DNA of 64,000 nt from Pseudoduganella albidiflava. Lineage in GTDB: Bacteria; Pseudomonadota; Gammaproteobacteria; Burkholderiales; Burkholderiaceae_D. The stretch lies in assembly GCF_004322755.1 (NCBI RefSeq), contig NZ_CP036401.1:2356001-2420000 (forward strand), written 5' to 3'. The translations under genes and the position numbers were made by a program. A model generated the notes under the pieces. It worked only from the letters and a program-made list of their open reading frames with translations. It was not told where the DNA came from and searched no databases. Of the stretch, positions 28,629 to 37,506 are shown piece by piece (the first letter of the stretch is position 1; each line of letters starts with the position of its first letter).

Positions 28629-30034
28629 TGCGCCGCCTGCGCGGGATCTTCGAGCCGAGCCTGATGCGCCGCCTGATGCTGGCCCAGCTGGGACTGCTGG
28701 CACTGCTGTGGGGCCTGCTCCTGGGATTCGTGGTGTACGAAAGCTCCACGGATGACCACGACCTGCGGCAGGACGCCCTGTACGACGCGGTGCTGATCGT
28801 GGCGGACCAGCTGGCGGACCGGCCGGCGCAGTTGCGCGAGGCATTCCGCTACATCGAACTGGCGCTGTCGGAAAATATCGAGAAATCGCTGGCGCCGCGC
28901 CTGGTGCTCGAGCGTGGCGAGCTTACGCTGTACCGCAGCGCGGGCGTACCGGCCAGCTTGCGCACGCAGCGGCCGGACGATATCGAAACCGTCACCTTCG
29001 ACGGCAAGCGCTGGCGCGCGCGTGCGCGGATCTCGCCCGGCGGCATGCGCATGACGATGATCGTGCCGGCCGACCGGATGAACATCTTCGTGACGCTCAA
29101 TTCAAAGGGGTTCTACCTGCTGCCCCTGCTGATCAGCATCCCGTTCCTGGCGCTGCCGGCCTGGCTGTCGATCCGGGTCGCGCTGCGGCCGTGGAACGCG
29201 GTGGCACGCGAAGTGGGCTCCCGCGGGCCGCGCGACCTGGCGCCGTTGTCGTTCCGGCCGCGCCACCGCGAGTTGCGCGCGATGGTGGACAACATCGATG
29301 CCCTGATGCGCCGGCTGCACGACGCCAGCACGCGCGAACGCGCCTTCATCGCCGATGCCGCGCATGAATTGCGCACGCCGCTGGCCGCCATGCGCGTCAA
29401 CGTGGAAGCCCTGCAGGGGCAGGCGGTGGAGCCGCGCCAGCGCGAACTGCTGGCCGGCATCGTCAGCGGCGTCACGCGTGCCGGGCGCCTCGTCGGGCAG
29501 ATGCTGAACCTGATGCGCAGCGATGCCGCCGGCACCGGGCACACGGAAAAGGTTGCGCTGGACGCCTTGCTGCAAGACCGGATGGCCGCGCTCTCCTGCC
29601 TTGCCGATGCGCGCTACGTGGAACTGGACCTGGAGGCCGAGCCGGGGCTGGCGGTGGACGGCTGCCGCGAGACCCTGACATCGCTGATCGACAACCTGGT
29701 CGACAATGCCATCAAGTACAGCCCGCAGGGCGGCACCGTCGAGGTGCGGCTGCGGCGCGATGGCGAGTGCGCCATGCTGACGGTATGCGACGAAGGTCCC
29801 GGCATCCCGCTGGCCTTGCGGGAACGGGTGTTCGACCGTTTCTACCGCGATCCGGCGCAGACGCAGAGCGGCAGTGGCCTGGGCCTGGCGATCGCGCAGG
29901 CGGCGGTAGTGCGGCACGAGGGGCGGATCGTGCTGGAGGGAAGGGATGCCGGCAGCGGACTGCGGGCCAGGGTGCGGCTGCCGCTGGCGGGCAGCACGAT
30001 GGTTCCTAGCGCCGCCCTTGCGCCATCTTCGTGA
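28625..30034 (+). CDS. Sensor histidine kinase
   Basis: A 469-residue membrane kinase paired with the upstream regulator. Membrane helices lie at about 18-38 and 163-185, with a periplasmic domain of roughly 120 residues between them. The phosphoacceptor is H247 in FIADAAHELRTPLAAM. ATP-binding motifs follow: NLVDNAIKYS (N box), DEGPGIP (G1), FDRFYR (F box) and GSGLGLAI (G2). Its architecture matches QseC/PmrB-type kinases. The 3' end overlaps the convergent PilZ gene by 29 bases. Confidence 0.95.
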   Translation: MMRRLRGIFEPSLMRRLMLAQLGLLALLWGLLLGFVVYESSTDDHDLRQDALYDAVLIVADQLADRPAQLREAFRYIELALSENIEKSLAPRLVLERGELTLYRSAGVPASLRTQRPDDIETVTFDGKRWRARARISPGGMRMTMIVPADRMNIFVTLNSKGFYLLPLLISIPFLALPAWLSIRVALRPWNAVAREVGSRGPRDLAPLSFRPRHRELRAMVDNIDALMRRLHDASTRERAFIADAAHELRTPLAAMRVNVEALQGQAVEPRQRELLAGIVSGVTRAGRLVGQMLNLMRSDAAGTGHTEKVALDALLQDRMAALSCLADARYVELDLEAEPGLAVDGCRETLTSLIDNLVDNAIKYSPQGGTVEVRLRRDGECAMLTVCDEGPGIPLALRERVFDRFYRDPAQTQSGSGLGLAIAQAAVVRHEGRIVLEGRDAGSGLRARVRLPLAGSTMVPSAALAPSS

Positions 30035-30914
30035 TGGCCCGGTCCACCAGCGCCTGCATCTGTTCGGACAGGCCGACGAAGCGGCAGCCGATCTGCACCT
30101 GCTCGCCCAGCAGGAACGAGCGGAAGCGGCGCGACAGCCGTACTTCCAGGTCGCAGATGACAACAGTGTCGTTCAGTTCGAGCCGCACGCGCTGCAGCCG
30201 GCGGCCGATGTGCAGGCCGGGCGCGTCGCGCGGGGCGCAGCGCATGCCGATGCCGCCGGCGGCCACGTCGTACAGCAGCATTTCATAAGGCGTGCCGAAC
30301 ATGACGAACGACGCCGTGTAGTTGCCGGCCACCGGCGTTTCCAGGCGCCGGGAAGCGCGCCGGTTCAAGACCAGGCAACTTTGCGGGAACGGTGCCGGCA
30401 CCAGCGTGGCGTGGCCGGGCAGCGGCGTCCAGGCGGCGCTCAGTTCGAACTGGAAGCGCGCCGAATCCAGGCGGGTGACGAAGGTGCAGGGTCCTTCCGG
30501 CAGCGCGGCTTCGCCATCGAGGCGCAGCGTGAACACCGCTTCGGTGGCGTCCATGGCATGGATGCGCGCCAGCCTGGGCGTGCCGGTGCCGTCCGCGTAG
30601 ATCGTGATGGGTTCGCCGCGGTCGTACAGGGTTTGCAGGGCTTCGCGAATTGCTGCCGGGTCGGCGATCTCGTGCGGCGTGGCGGCCAGCGGGATGCGCT
30701 CGGCGATGTCCGCCGCACCCATGCGGCGGCGGCGGGGCAGCAGGCCGGCCGTGATCAGGTCGCCCGCGGCTTCGGTCCTGACATACTCCTTCACGCCGCT
30801 CGGCGCGGCGGGAACCGCCGACCAGGCGGGCCGCAGATGCGCATTGGAGCGGCGTACTGCCGGGGACTGCAGCCAGGGCAGGTGATCGCGAAGGTTCTTG
30901 AGGATGGAAGTCAT
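30006..30914 (-). CDS. PilZ domain, YcgR-like flagellar brake protein
   Basis: A 302-residue protein with a YcgR-type N-terminal domain (about 75-170) and a C-terminal PilZ domain. The cyclic di-GMP-binding motif is seen as RRASRRLETPV (RxxxR) followed by DVAAGGIGMR ((D/N)xSxxG, with Ala for Ser). YcgR proteins bind the flagellar motor and slow swimming when cyclic di-GMP rises. No flagellar genes are nearby. The extra basic N-terminus of about 60 residues is unusual. It overlaps the kinase gene on the other strand. Confidence 0.85.
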   Translation of the reverse strand: MTSILKNLRDHLPWLQSPAVRRSNAHLRPAWSAVPAAPSGVKEYVRTEAAGDLITAGLLPRRRRMGAADIAERIPLAATPHEIADPAAIREALQTLYDRGEPITIYADGTGTPRLARIHAMDATEAVFTLRLDGEAALPEGPCTFVTRLDSARFQFELSAAWTPLPGHATLVPAPFPQSCLVLNRRASRRLETPVAGNYTASFVMFGTPYEMLLYDVAAGGIGMRCAPRDAPGLHIGRRLQRVRLELNDTVVICDLEVRLSRRFRSFLLGEQVQIGCRFVGLSEQMQALVDRAITKMAQGRR

Positions 30915-31014
30915 GGGCTTGCTGGGTCAACGGGGCGACACTGGTAGCCTGCAAGCATACCAGCAAATCTTTTGATCGCAGACAACTTTATTGCCTCAGG
31001 GCTAGTCCCTGTCG

Positions 31015-31764
31015 TTAAAACCGCTCATCCGGCGCAAGGTAGCGCCATTGCCCGACCGGCAACTCGCCCAGTTTCACCTTGCCGATCCGCACGCGCTTCA
31101 GGCCCACCACCTTCAGGCCCACCATCTCGCACATGCGGCGGATCTGCCGCTTCTTCCCCTCGCGCAGCGTGAACGACAGCTGGTCTTCGTTCTGCCAGCG
31201 CACCTTGGCCGGCAGCAGCGGCTTGCCATCCATCCACAGGCCATGGTTCAGCTTTTTCAGGTCCGCGTCCGGCAGCTTGCCCGGTTTCGTGTATTCCACG
31301 CGCACCAGGTATTCCTTGTCGATGTCGGTGTCGTGGCCGATCAGGTGCTTGGCCACGCGGCCATCCTGGGTGAGCACGAGCAGGCCCACGGAATCGATGT
31401 CGAGCCGGCCGGCCGGCACCAGGCTGCGCAACTGCGTGGGGTGGAACTGCTCGGGCGCCGGATCGTCCGGCCAGCGGTTCTCCGGCTTGATCAGTGCCAC
31501 CGCGGGCGTGTAGCCATCCTCGGCCTGGCCGCTCACATAGCCCATCGGCTTGTTGATCAGGATGGTCACGCGCTTGCTCTGCTCGGCGGCGGCCTGCCGC
31601 TCGACGGTGATCTTCTGGCTCGGGTAGACCTTGGTGCCCAGTTCGGACACCACCTTGCCGTCGACGCGCACCCAGCCCTTGGCGATCCATTCGTCGGCTT
31701 CGCGGCGCGAGGACAACCCCAGTTCGGACATGCGTTTCGATAAACGCAACAACTCTTCAGACAT
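31015..31764 (-). CDS. rRNA pseudouridine synthase, RluF/RsuA family
   Basis: A 249-residue enzyme that isomerises uridine in ribosomal RNA. An S4 RNA-binding domain (about 5-50, LSKRMSELGLSSRREADEWI) precedes the catalytic domain with LVPAGRLDIDSVGLLVLTQD, where D122 is the catalytic aspartate. The end carries LREGKKRQIRRMCEMVGLKV, the family's RNA-contact segment. The motif and length favour the RluF group over RluB or RsuA. It lies 7 bases downstream of glnD on the same strand. Confidence 0.88.
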   Translation of the reverse strand: MSEELLRLSKRMSELGLSSRREADEWIAKGWVRVDGKVVSELGTKVYPSQKITVERQAAAEQSKRVTILINKPMGYVSGQAEDGYTPAVALIKPENRWPDDPAPEQFHPTQLRSLVPAGRLDIDSVGLLVLTQDGRVAKHLIGHDTDIDKEYLVRVEYTKPGKLPDADLKKLNHGLWMDGKPLLPAKVRWQNEDQLSFTLREGKKRQIRRMCEMVGLKVVGLKRVRIGKVKLGELPVGQWRYLAPDERF

Positions 31765-31771
31765 GAGAAAT

Positions 31772-34366
31772 TCAGACTTTCAATGCTTCCAGTAAATCGG
31801 TTTCCAGCTGCAACTGCGTGCGCGCGTTCGCCAGCGACTGGCCGTCGACGATGAACACGTCCTCCACCCGTTCGCCCAGGGTCATCACCTTGGCGGTGTG
31901 CAGGTTCACACGGTATTTCGTCAACACGTTGGCGATCGAGTACAGCAGGCCGGTGCGGTCGTTCGCCGTCACCGACAGCAGGTAGTACTGGCCGCGTTCG
32001 TCGGAACGCAGGTCCACGGTCGGCTGGATCGGGAAGGTGCGCGACAGGCGCGACAGGCGGCCGCGCACCGGCGGCTGGATCGGCGCCTGCGTTTGCAGCA
32101 GGTCGCACAGTTCGTGCTCGATCAGGTTGATGATGTCGCGGTAGCTCTTGGCGAAGCTCTGCTCCGTGACCAGGAACGTGTCGAGCGCGTAGCCGTGCCG
32201 GGTGGTGTGGATCTTGGCATCCAGGATCGAGAAATTCTTTCGGTCGAAATAGCCGCAGATGCGCGCGAACAGGTCCGGCTGGTCCTTGATGTAGACGGCG
32301 ATCTGCAGGCCTTCGCCGATCGGCGCCAGGCGGCATTTCACCACGGGCTTTTCGCTGTCCAGGCGGTCGTACAGCGCACGCGTCTGCCAGGCGATGTCGG
32401 AGGCGTCGTGGCGCAGGAAATACGCCATGTCCAGCTGCTTCCACAAGGCCTCGTGCGCCGATGGCGGCAGGCCATACAGCCGCAGCGTGGCCAGCGCTTC
32501 CTGCTGGCGGTTCTTCAGCTCGCGGTCGGCCGAATGCGGTTCGCCGCCCAGCACGCGCAGGGTCATCTTGTACAGGTCTTCCAGCAGCTTGGCCTTCCAG
32601 GCATTCCACACCTTCGGGCTGGTGCCGCGGATGTCGCACACCGTCAGCAGGTACAGGCCGGTCAGGTGGCGCTCGTCGCGCACGGCCTTGGCGAAGGCCG
32701 CGATCACGTCCGGATCGGACAGGTCCTGTTTCTGCGCCACCGTGGACATCAGCAGGTGGTGCTCGACCAGGAACGCCACCAGCTCCGTTTCATCGGTGCT
32801 CATGCCGTGCTCCTGGCAGAACTGCACCGCATCGGCCACGCCCAGTTTCGAGTGGTCGCCGCCGCGGCCCTTGGCGATGTCGTGGAACAGCGCGGCCACG
32901 TACAGCAGCCAGTGCTGCGGATAGTTCGCCATCAGCTGGCTGCAGTACGGGTATTCGTGCGCGTGTTCCGTCATCGTGAAGCGGCGCATGTTGCGCACCA
33001 CCATCAGGATATGCTGGTCCACCGTGTAGACGTGGAACAGGTCGTGCTGCATCTGGCCGACGATCTTGCGGAAGTTCGGCAGGTAGCGGCCCAGGATCGA
33101 CAGCTCGTTCATCCGGCGCAGCGCATGGATGATGCCGGACGGTGCCTGCAGGATGCGCAGGAAGTAGGCGCGGTTGACGGGATCGGCGCGGAATGCCGCG
33201 TCGATCTTGAAGCGCTCGTGCCACAGCGCGCGCGTGGCGCGTGCCGTGATGCCTTTGAGGGCCGGGCGCTCGGTCATCAGCACGAAGATCTCCAGGATCG
33301 CCGAGGGCGTGCGCTCGAATACGTCGTCGCTGCTGATGTCGATGAAGCCGTTGACTTCGTTGAAGCGCTCGTTGATCGGGTGCTTGTCGCAACCCTGCGG
33401 GAACAGCATCGCTTCGATGTTCTGCAGCAGGATCGTGTTCAGCTGCACCACCGCCTTGGCCGCCCAGTAGTAGCGCTGCATCAGGTATTCGCTGGCGCGG
33501 CGCATGTGCACGCCGCTCCCGGTGGTCTGCAGGCCCAGGCTTTCGGCGATCGCCGTCTGCACGTCAAACACCAGGCGGTCTTCGCGGCGGCCGGCATGCA
33601 GGTGCAGGCGCACGCGGATATCCTTGAAGGCGCGCTCCTTCTCCATCAGCTGGCGCGCCTCGGTTTGCGTGATCAGGCCGCGCGTGGCCAGCGTGCGCCA
33701 CGAGCTGGCCAGGCCCGCGGCCTTGGCCATCCACAGGATCACCTGCAGGTCGCGCAGGCCGCCGGGGCTTTCCTTGCAGTTGGGTTCCAGCGAGAACGCC
33801 GTGTCTTCATACTTGGCGTGCCGCTGGCGCATCTCGCTGGTCTTGGCGTGGAAGAAGGCCTGCGGATCCATCGCCGCGTCGTATTCCTTTTGCAGCCGCG
33901 CGAACAGGTCGGCGTCGCCGGTCACCAGGCGGGCTTCGAGCAGGCTGGTCTGCACGGTGATGTCGGCCTCGGACTCGGCCAGGCATTCCTCCACCGTGCG
34001 GATCGCCGAGCCGATTTCCAGGCCCAGGTCCCACAGCAGCTGCACCAGTTCTTCCAGGCGGTGGCGGGTCTCTTCGTCCGGGCTGTGGCCCAGCAGGATC
34101 AGCACGTCCACGTCCGAGTACGGGAACAGTTCGCCGCGGCCATAGCCGCCCACGGCCACCAGCGCCGCGTTCGCCGGCAGGCCGGCCGCCTGCCAGGCCT
34201 GCGTGAGCACTTCGTCGACGCTCTGGCGCAGGCTGCGCAGCAGTTTCTCCGGCTTGCCATCCTCGCGGAACGTGGCAATCACGACCTGGCGGTCGGACTT
34301 CAGCCGCAGCTTGAGGGAGCTGCGCAGCTGTTCGCGGGGATCGCTGTTCATCGCGAGGGAAGACAT
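31772..34366 (-). CDS. glnD: [Protein-PII] uridylyltransferase / uridylyl-removing enzyme
   Basis: An 864-residue bifunctional nitrogen sensor that adds or removes UMP on PII proteins according to glutamine. The nucleotidyltransferase motif GGYGRGELFPYSDVDVLIL lies at 73-91, the HD domain for UMP removal is near 480-500 (AALFHDIAKGRGGDHSKLG), and two C-terminal ACT domains for glutamine binding are visible (VYIKDQPDLFARICGYFDRK, LLSVTANDRTGLLYSIANVL). Length is typical. It lies 4 bases downstream of map, the usual map-glnD pairing. Confidence 0.97.
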   Translation of the reverse strand: MSSLAMNSDPREQLRSSLKLRLKSDRQVVIATFREDGKPEKLLRSLRQSVDEVLTQAWQAAGLPANAALVAVGGYGRGELFPYSDVDVLILLGHSPDEETRHRLEELVQLLWDLGLEIGSAIRTVEECLAESEADITVQTSLLEARLVTGDADLFARLQKEYDAAMDPQAFFHAKTSEMRQRHAKYEDTAFSLEPNCKESPGGLRDLQVILWMAKAAGLASSWRTLATRGLITQTEARQLMEKERAFKDIRVRLHLHAGRREDRLVFDVQTAIAESLGLQTTGSGVHMRRASEYLMQRYYWAAKAVVQLNTILLQNIEAMLFPQGCDKHPINERFNEVNGFIDISSDDVFERTPSAILEIFVLMTERPALKGITARATRALWHERFKIDAAFRADPVNRAYFLRILQAPSGIIHALRRMNELSILGRYLPNFRKIVGQMQHDLFHVYTVDQHILMVVRNMRRFTMTEHAHEYPYCSQLMANYPQHWLLYVAALFHDIAKGRGGDHSKLGVADAVQFCQEHGMSTDETELVAFLVEHHLLMSTVAQKQDLSDPDVIAAFAKAVRDERHLTGLYLLTVCDIRGTSPKVWNAWKAKLLEDLYKMTLRVLGGEPHSADRELKNRQQEALATLRLYGLPPSAHEALWKQLDMAYFLRHDASDIAWQTRALYDRLDSEKPVVKCRLAPIGEGLQIAVYIKDQPDLFARICGYFDRKNFSILDAKIHTTRHGYALDTFLVTEQSFAKSYRDIINLIEHELCDLLQTQAPIQPPVRGRLSRLSRTFPIQPTVDLRSDERGQYYLLSVTANDRTGLLYSIANVLTKYRVNLHTAKVMTLGERVEDVFIVDGQSLANARTQLQLETDLLEALKV

Positions 34367-34370
34367 GGGG

Positions 34371-35192
34371 TCAGGCCGCGGCCTTGGCCTGGGTGATGAA
34401 CGCCGGCGGCGGTGGCGAACCGGCGGACAGCGTCAGTACCTCGTAGCCGGTTTCCGTGACCAGCACCATGTGCTCCCACTGGGCCGACAGGCTGCGGTCC
34501 TTGGTCTTGATGGTCCAGCCGTCGCCCATCTCGCGGATCTCGCGGCGGCCGGCATTGATCATCGGCTCGATCGTGAAGATCATGCCCGGCTTGAGTTCCT
34601 CGCCGGTGCCGGGCTTGCCGTAGTGGAGCACCTGGGGTTCTTCGTGGAAGACCTTGCCGATGCCATGGCCGCAGAATTCGCGCACCACGCTGTAGCCGGC
34701 CTTCTCGGCATGCACCTGGATCGCGTGGCCGATGTCGCCGAAGTGGCCGCCCGGGCGCACCTGGGCGATGCCCAGCCACATGCATTCATAGGTGATCTCG
34801 GTGAGGCGCTTGGCCAGGATCGTCGGCGGGCCGATGTAGAACATGCGGCTGTTGTCGCCGTGGTAGCCATCCTTGGTGATGATCGTGATATCCAGGTTCA
34901 CCACGTCGCCCGCTTTCAGGACCTTGTCGCCGGGGATGCCATGGCAGATCACGTCGTTGACGGACGTGCAGATGGCCTTGGGATAGGGCGGATAGCCGGG
35001 CGGCTGGTAATTCAGCGGCGCCGGCACGGTGCCTTGCACATTCGTCATGAACTCGTGGCACAGGCGGTCCAGCTCGCCGGTGGTGACACCGGGCTTGACG
35101 AAGGGGGTGATGTAGTCGAGGACTTCGGCGCCGAGGCGGCCGGCAATGCGCATGCCTTCGATGTCTTCGGGGGTCTTGATCGTGATGGCCAT
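34371..35192 (-). CDS. map: Methionine aminopeptidase, type I
   Basis: A 273-residue metalloenzyme removing the initiator methionine after deformylation. The metal ligands are visible: Asp in DVVNLDITI, Asp in GDNSRMFYIG, His in FCGHGIGKVFHEEP, Glu in TIEPMI and Glu in QWEHMVLVTE. The start at 35192 gives MAITIKTPEDIEGMRIAGRL; an open frame continues upstream without coding character. In most betaproteobacteria map is directly divergent from rpsB, but here about 6 kb intervenes. Confidence 0.96.
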   Translation of the reverse strand: MAITIKTPEDIEGMRIAGRLGAEVLDYITPFVKPGVTTGELDRLCHEFMTNVQGTVPAPLNYQPPGYPPYPKAICTSVNDVICHGIPGDKVLKAGDVVNLDITIITKDGYHGDNSRMFYIGPPTILAKRLTEITYECMWLGIAQVRPGGHFGDIGHAIQVHAEKAGYSVVREFCGHGIGKVFHEEPQVLHYGKPGTGEELKPGMIFTIEPMINAGRREIREMGDGWTIKTKDRSLSAQWEHMVLVTETGYEVLTLSAGSPPPPAFITQAKAAA

Positions 35193-35310
35193 GTTTCTTG
35201 ATTGATTCGGGCGACAAACCACGATTATAGACGACGCGGACCTCGAGAGTTGCGCTTGCCGCGGAACGGCTGTCGGCTGTTTTTGGTGGCCACTATGAGG
35301 GCGAGCCGAA

Positions 35311-35365
35311 GGTGTTCGACACTTTCTTCTGTGCGGTTTCCAGAAGATGTTAAAAGTGATACGAC
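35311..35365. repeat. Decayed family B repeat
   Basis: GGTGTTCGACACTTTCTTCT is followed by GCGG..CAGAAGA and GTGATACGACAC. It resembles the GTGTCNGACAC boxes of the copies at 23684 and 44963 but the arms no longer pair well. Confidence 0.4.
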
Positions 35366-35380
35366 ACATTGAGAGCGCAT

Positions 35381-35452
35381 GCATTCACCCCAACGGCGAA
35401 GGGCTGGGGACAGACCCGCCGGGTCTGACCCCGGATTTTGCACTTGGGGTTG
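35381..35452. repeat. Intergenic palindromic repeat, family A (copy 2, reversed)
   Basis: GCATTCACCCCAACGGCGAA on the left and TTTTGCACTTGGGGTT on the right flank inner arms GGGGACAGACCC and GGGTCTGACCCC. The asymmetric flanks show it lies in the opposite direction to the copy at 26876. Confidence 0.85.
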
Positions 35453-35506
35453 ACTACCTAAGCGGCATTTCCTGCTATCACCGCTTTATTCACCGGGTTC
35501 GATCAG

Positions 35507-36871
35507 TCACCCCCGCGCCACGCTCCCAAAGAACCGCACCATCTCCCGGCTCGCATCCGGTCCCGTCGGATCCGTATAGCTGCCGCTGGCGCTGCCGCCC
35601 GCCCACGCGTGCCCCGCGCCATGGAGTTCCCAGTGCTCCGCCAGTACCCGGCCATCCTTGCCCTTGTGGACCGTGCGCGTATATTTGCGCCCGCCACTGG
35701 CCTTGGACGTCTCCACTTCCGGCGTTCCGGCTTCATGCGCCATAAGGCCGTGCTGGAGCACGTCGTCGCCGTTCTTCCGGTTCACGGTGTGGTCCTTGTC
35801 GCCGTGGAACACGATCAGCGGCGGGCTGGCGACCGGCTGCGCATTACCCTTCGCACCCTGCTGCATGGCCTGCAGGGCGGACGGCAAATCCGTCGCGCTG
35901 CCGAACGGCAGCCCGGAATGCACGCCCACGGCATGGAACAGTTCCGGATACAGGGCACCCACCACGACCGCCATCGCGCCGCCCGCCGACAGGCCGGCAA
36001 TGCTGACCCGCGCCGGATCGACCGCGTAATCCGCCATCACCTGCCGGGCGATGCCGGCGATGATCGCCGGCTCGCCCCGTTCGCGCTGCTGGTCGGCGGC
36101 GCTGAACCAGTTCCAGCATTTCGAGCTGTTGGCCTGCTGCGACTGGCAGGGATAAGCCACCAGGCAGCCGGTTTCCTCCGCCACCTGGTTCATGCGGGTG
36201 CCGGCGGCGAAATCGTCCGGGTCCTGCGTGCAGCCGTGCAGCATCACCACCAGCGGCACCGGCTGGCCTACCTTGTACGTGCTCGGCACATACAGCTTGT
36301 AGCCACGGGTGCCGGCCTGGCACGTGAAGCTGGCGCTGTCGAAGCGCGCGCCATCCGGCAGCGGCGGAGGGGGCGGGCGCTTGCGGGCGCCGGGCAGCTT
36401 GCCGTTTTTGAGCTGGTCGCGCAGCGCTTCGGGCAGGCCGTCCAGCAGGTTTTCCGGCAGGCCCTGGAACCCGCCCTGCATGCCGCCTTTGAATTTGTCT
36501 TTCAAGCCGTCGGCAAAGCCTTCCGGCAGTGTGATGCCAGCCTTGGCGAGGATGTCGGCAATGCCGGCTGTCGCGCCGGGATGCTTCGGCTTGTCGTCTT
36601 TCGCGGCGTGCGGCGGCGGCTGGTTCGATGCGGCCTTCCGGGCGCGAGGGATAGGGCGCGAGGGCGCTTTTTCCGGCGGCGCGTTCAGGTCTTTCATCGT
36701 GGCGCCGGGCGGCGGTGCCGCGTTGGCGGTGTCATCGGTCCCCGTGGCGGCTGGCGCGGCATCGCCGGCCAGTGCGCGCTGGATTGCGGCGGTGGCGGCC
36801 ATCGGGCCGTCTTTCATCAAGTCTTGCGTGGCTGCCTGCAGGCGGGCCATCAGTGCGGAATCGAATTTCAT
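35507..36871 (-). CDS. PHB depolymerase family esterase
   Basis: A 454-residue alpha/beta hydrolase. The first 170 residues are Ala/Pro/Lys-rich with no signal peptide visible; the catalytic domain begins near 180 (SFTCQAGTRGYKLYVPSTYK). The oxyanion motif MLHGCTQDPDDFA, the lipase box GLSAGGAMA with S295, Asp in HGDKDHTV (about 358-360) and H421 in HGAGHAWAGG form the expected catalytic set. Relatives hydrolyse short-chain polyhydroxyalkanoate or related esters. Without an export signal it may act on intracellular polymer or be exported by another route. Confidence 0.85.
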   Translation of the reverse strand: MKFDSALMARLQAATQDLMKDGPMAATAAIQRALAGDAAPAATGTDDTANAAPPPGATMKDLNAPPEKAPSRPIPRARKAASNQPPPHAAKDDKPKHPGATAGIADILAKAGITLPEGFADGLKDKFKGGMQGGFQGLPENLLDGLPEALRDQLKNGKLPGARKRPPPPPLPDGARFDSASFTCQAGTRGYKLYVPSTYKVGQPVPLVVMLHGCTQDPDDFAAGTRMNQVAEETGCLVAYPCQSQQANSSKCWNWFSAADQQRERGEPAIIAGIARQVMADYAVDPARVSIAGLSAGGAMAVVVGALYPELFHAVGVHSGLPFGSATDLPSALQAMQQGAKGNAQPVASPPLIVFHGDKDHTVNRKNGDDVLQHGLMAHEAGTPEVETSKASGGRKYTRTVHKGKDGRVLAEHWELHGAGHAWAGGSASGSYTDPTGPDASREMVRFFGSVARG

Positions 36872-36984
36872 ATCGTGCCTTCCATAGGGGGTGAGGCGTG
36901 GATGAGTGAAGCGTGAATGAGTGACGCGTGAATGAGTGATGCGTAAAGCAGCGGAGCTGTCGGCATGAAGCCGGTTGATGCGGT

Positions 36985-37392
36985 TCAGCTGATGCGCCCG
37001 GCCAGGGCCGCCTTCACGGCGGGACTGGCATGCAGCGCGCCCAGTACGGTGATCGACTGGATGGTGACCGCCGCCAGTTCGGCAGTCACATCCGGTGCGA
37101 TGGTGGCCAGGCCGAGCACGCGGATGTTGAGCATTTCACCGGCGGCGCGGGCCGCTTCGAGGTCGGCGCTGGAAAACTGCTGCAAGCCCAGCACGAACTG
37201 GTTGCGCTCGACCGTCTGGCGCACTACGTCCGCGTGCTGGTTCAACTGGTTGCGGATCGCCGTGCGGATCAGGTCTGTCCGGTTGGCATAAAAACCCTGC
37301 TGCACGAGCAGGTCGATCTGCCCCAGGTCGACCGGGAACAGATTGATCGTGATTTTTTCCGAATCGGCAGGGCGTAGTTTCAGGTCGGGCAT
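36985..37392 (-). CDS. CopG/ribbon-helix-helix family regulator
   Basis: A 135-residue protein. The N-terminal half has a ribbon-helix-helix pattern (KITINLFPVDLGQIDLLVQQ, then ANRTDLIRTAIRNQLNQ), as in CopG-type DNA-binding proteins. The C-terminal half is Ala-rich and helical (SSADLEAARAAGEMLNI). It lies 113 bases upstream of the PHB depolymerase-type gene on the same strand, so regulation of that gene is possible but unproven. No partner toxin gene is adjacent, which argues against an antitoxin. Confidence 0.72.
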   Translation of the reverse strand: MPDLKLRPADSEKITINLFPVDLGQIDLLVQQGFYANRTDLIRTAIRNQLNQHADVVRQTVERNQFVLGLQQFSSADLEAARAAGEMLNIRVLGLATIAPDVTAELAAVTIQSITVLGALHASPAVKAALAGRIS

Positions 37393-37506
37393 GATTTATC
37401 TTCCAATTGCCATCCAAGTGGATGGTATATGGATGATTCTAGTCGGTTTTCAAGGGTCCTGATCGCGACTGCGCGAATTATTTTGCGTGGCGGGCCAGCG
37501 CCATCC

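Larger units (their letters stand above)
35193..35506. other. Intergenic stretch carrying repeats, between map and the PHB depolymerase gene
   Basis: Holds a decayed family B box (35311-35365) and a complete family A repeat (35381-35452). No gene is supported. The map promoter should lie just beyond 35192, but I see no clear hexamers. Confidence 0.5.

Noticed and set aside
31898..34396. An 832-codon plus-strand frame opposite glnD
   Set aside because: It is the antisense of glnD with typical His/Arg/Gln shadow composition.
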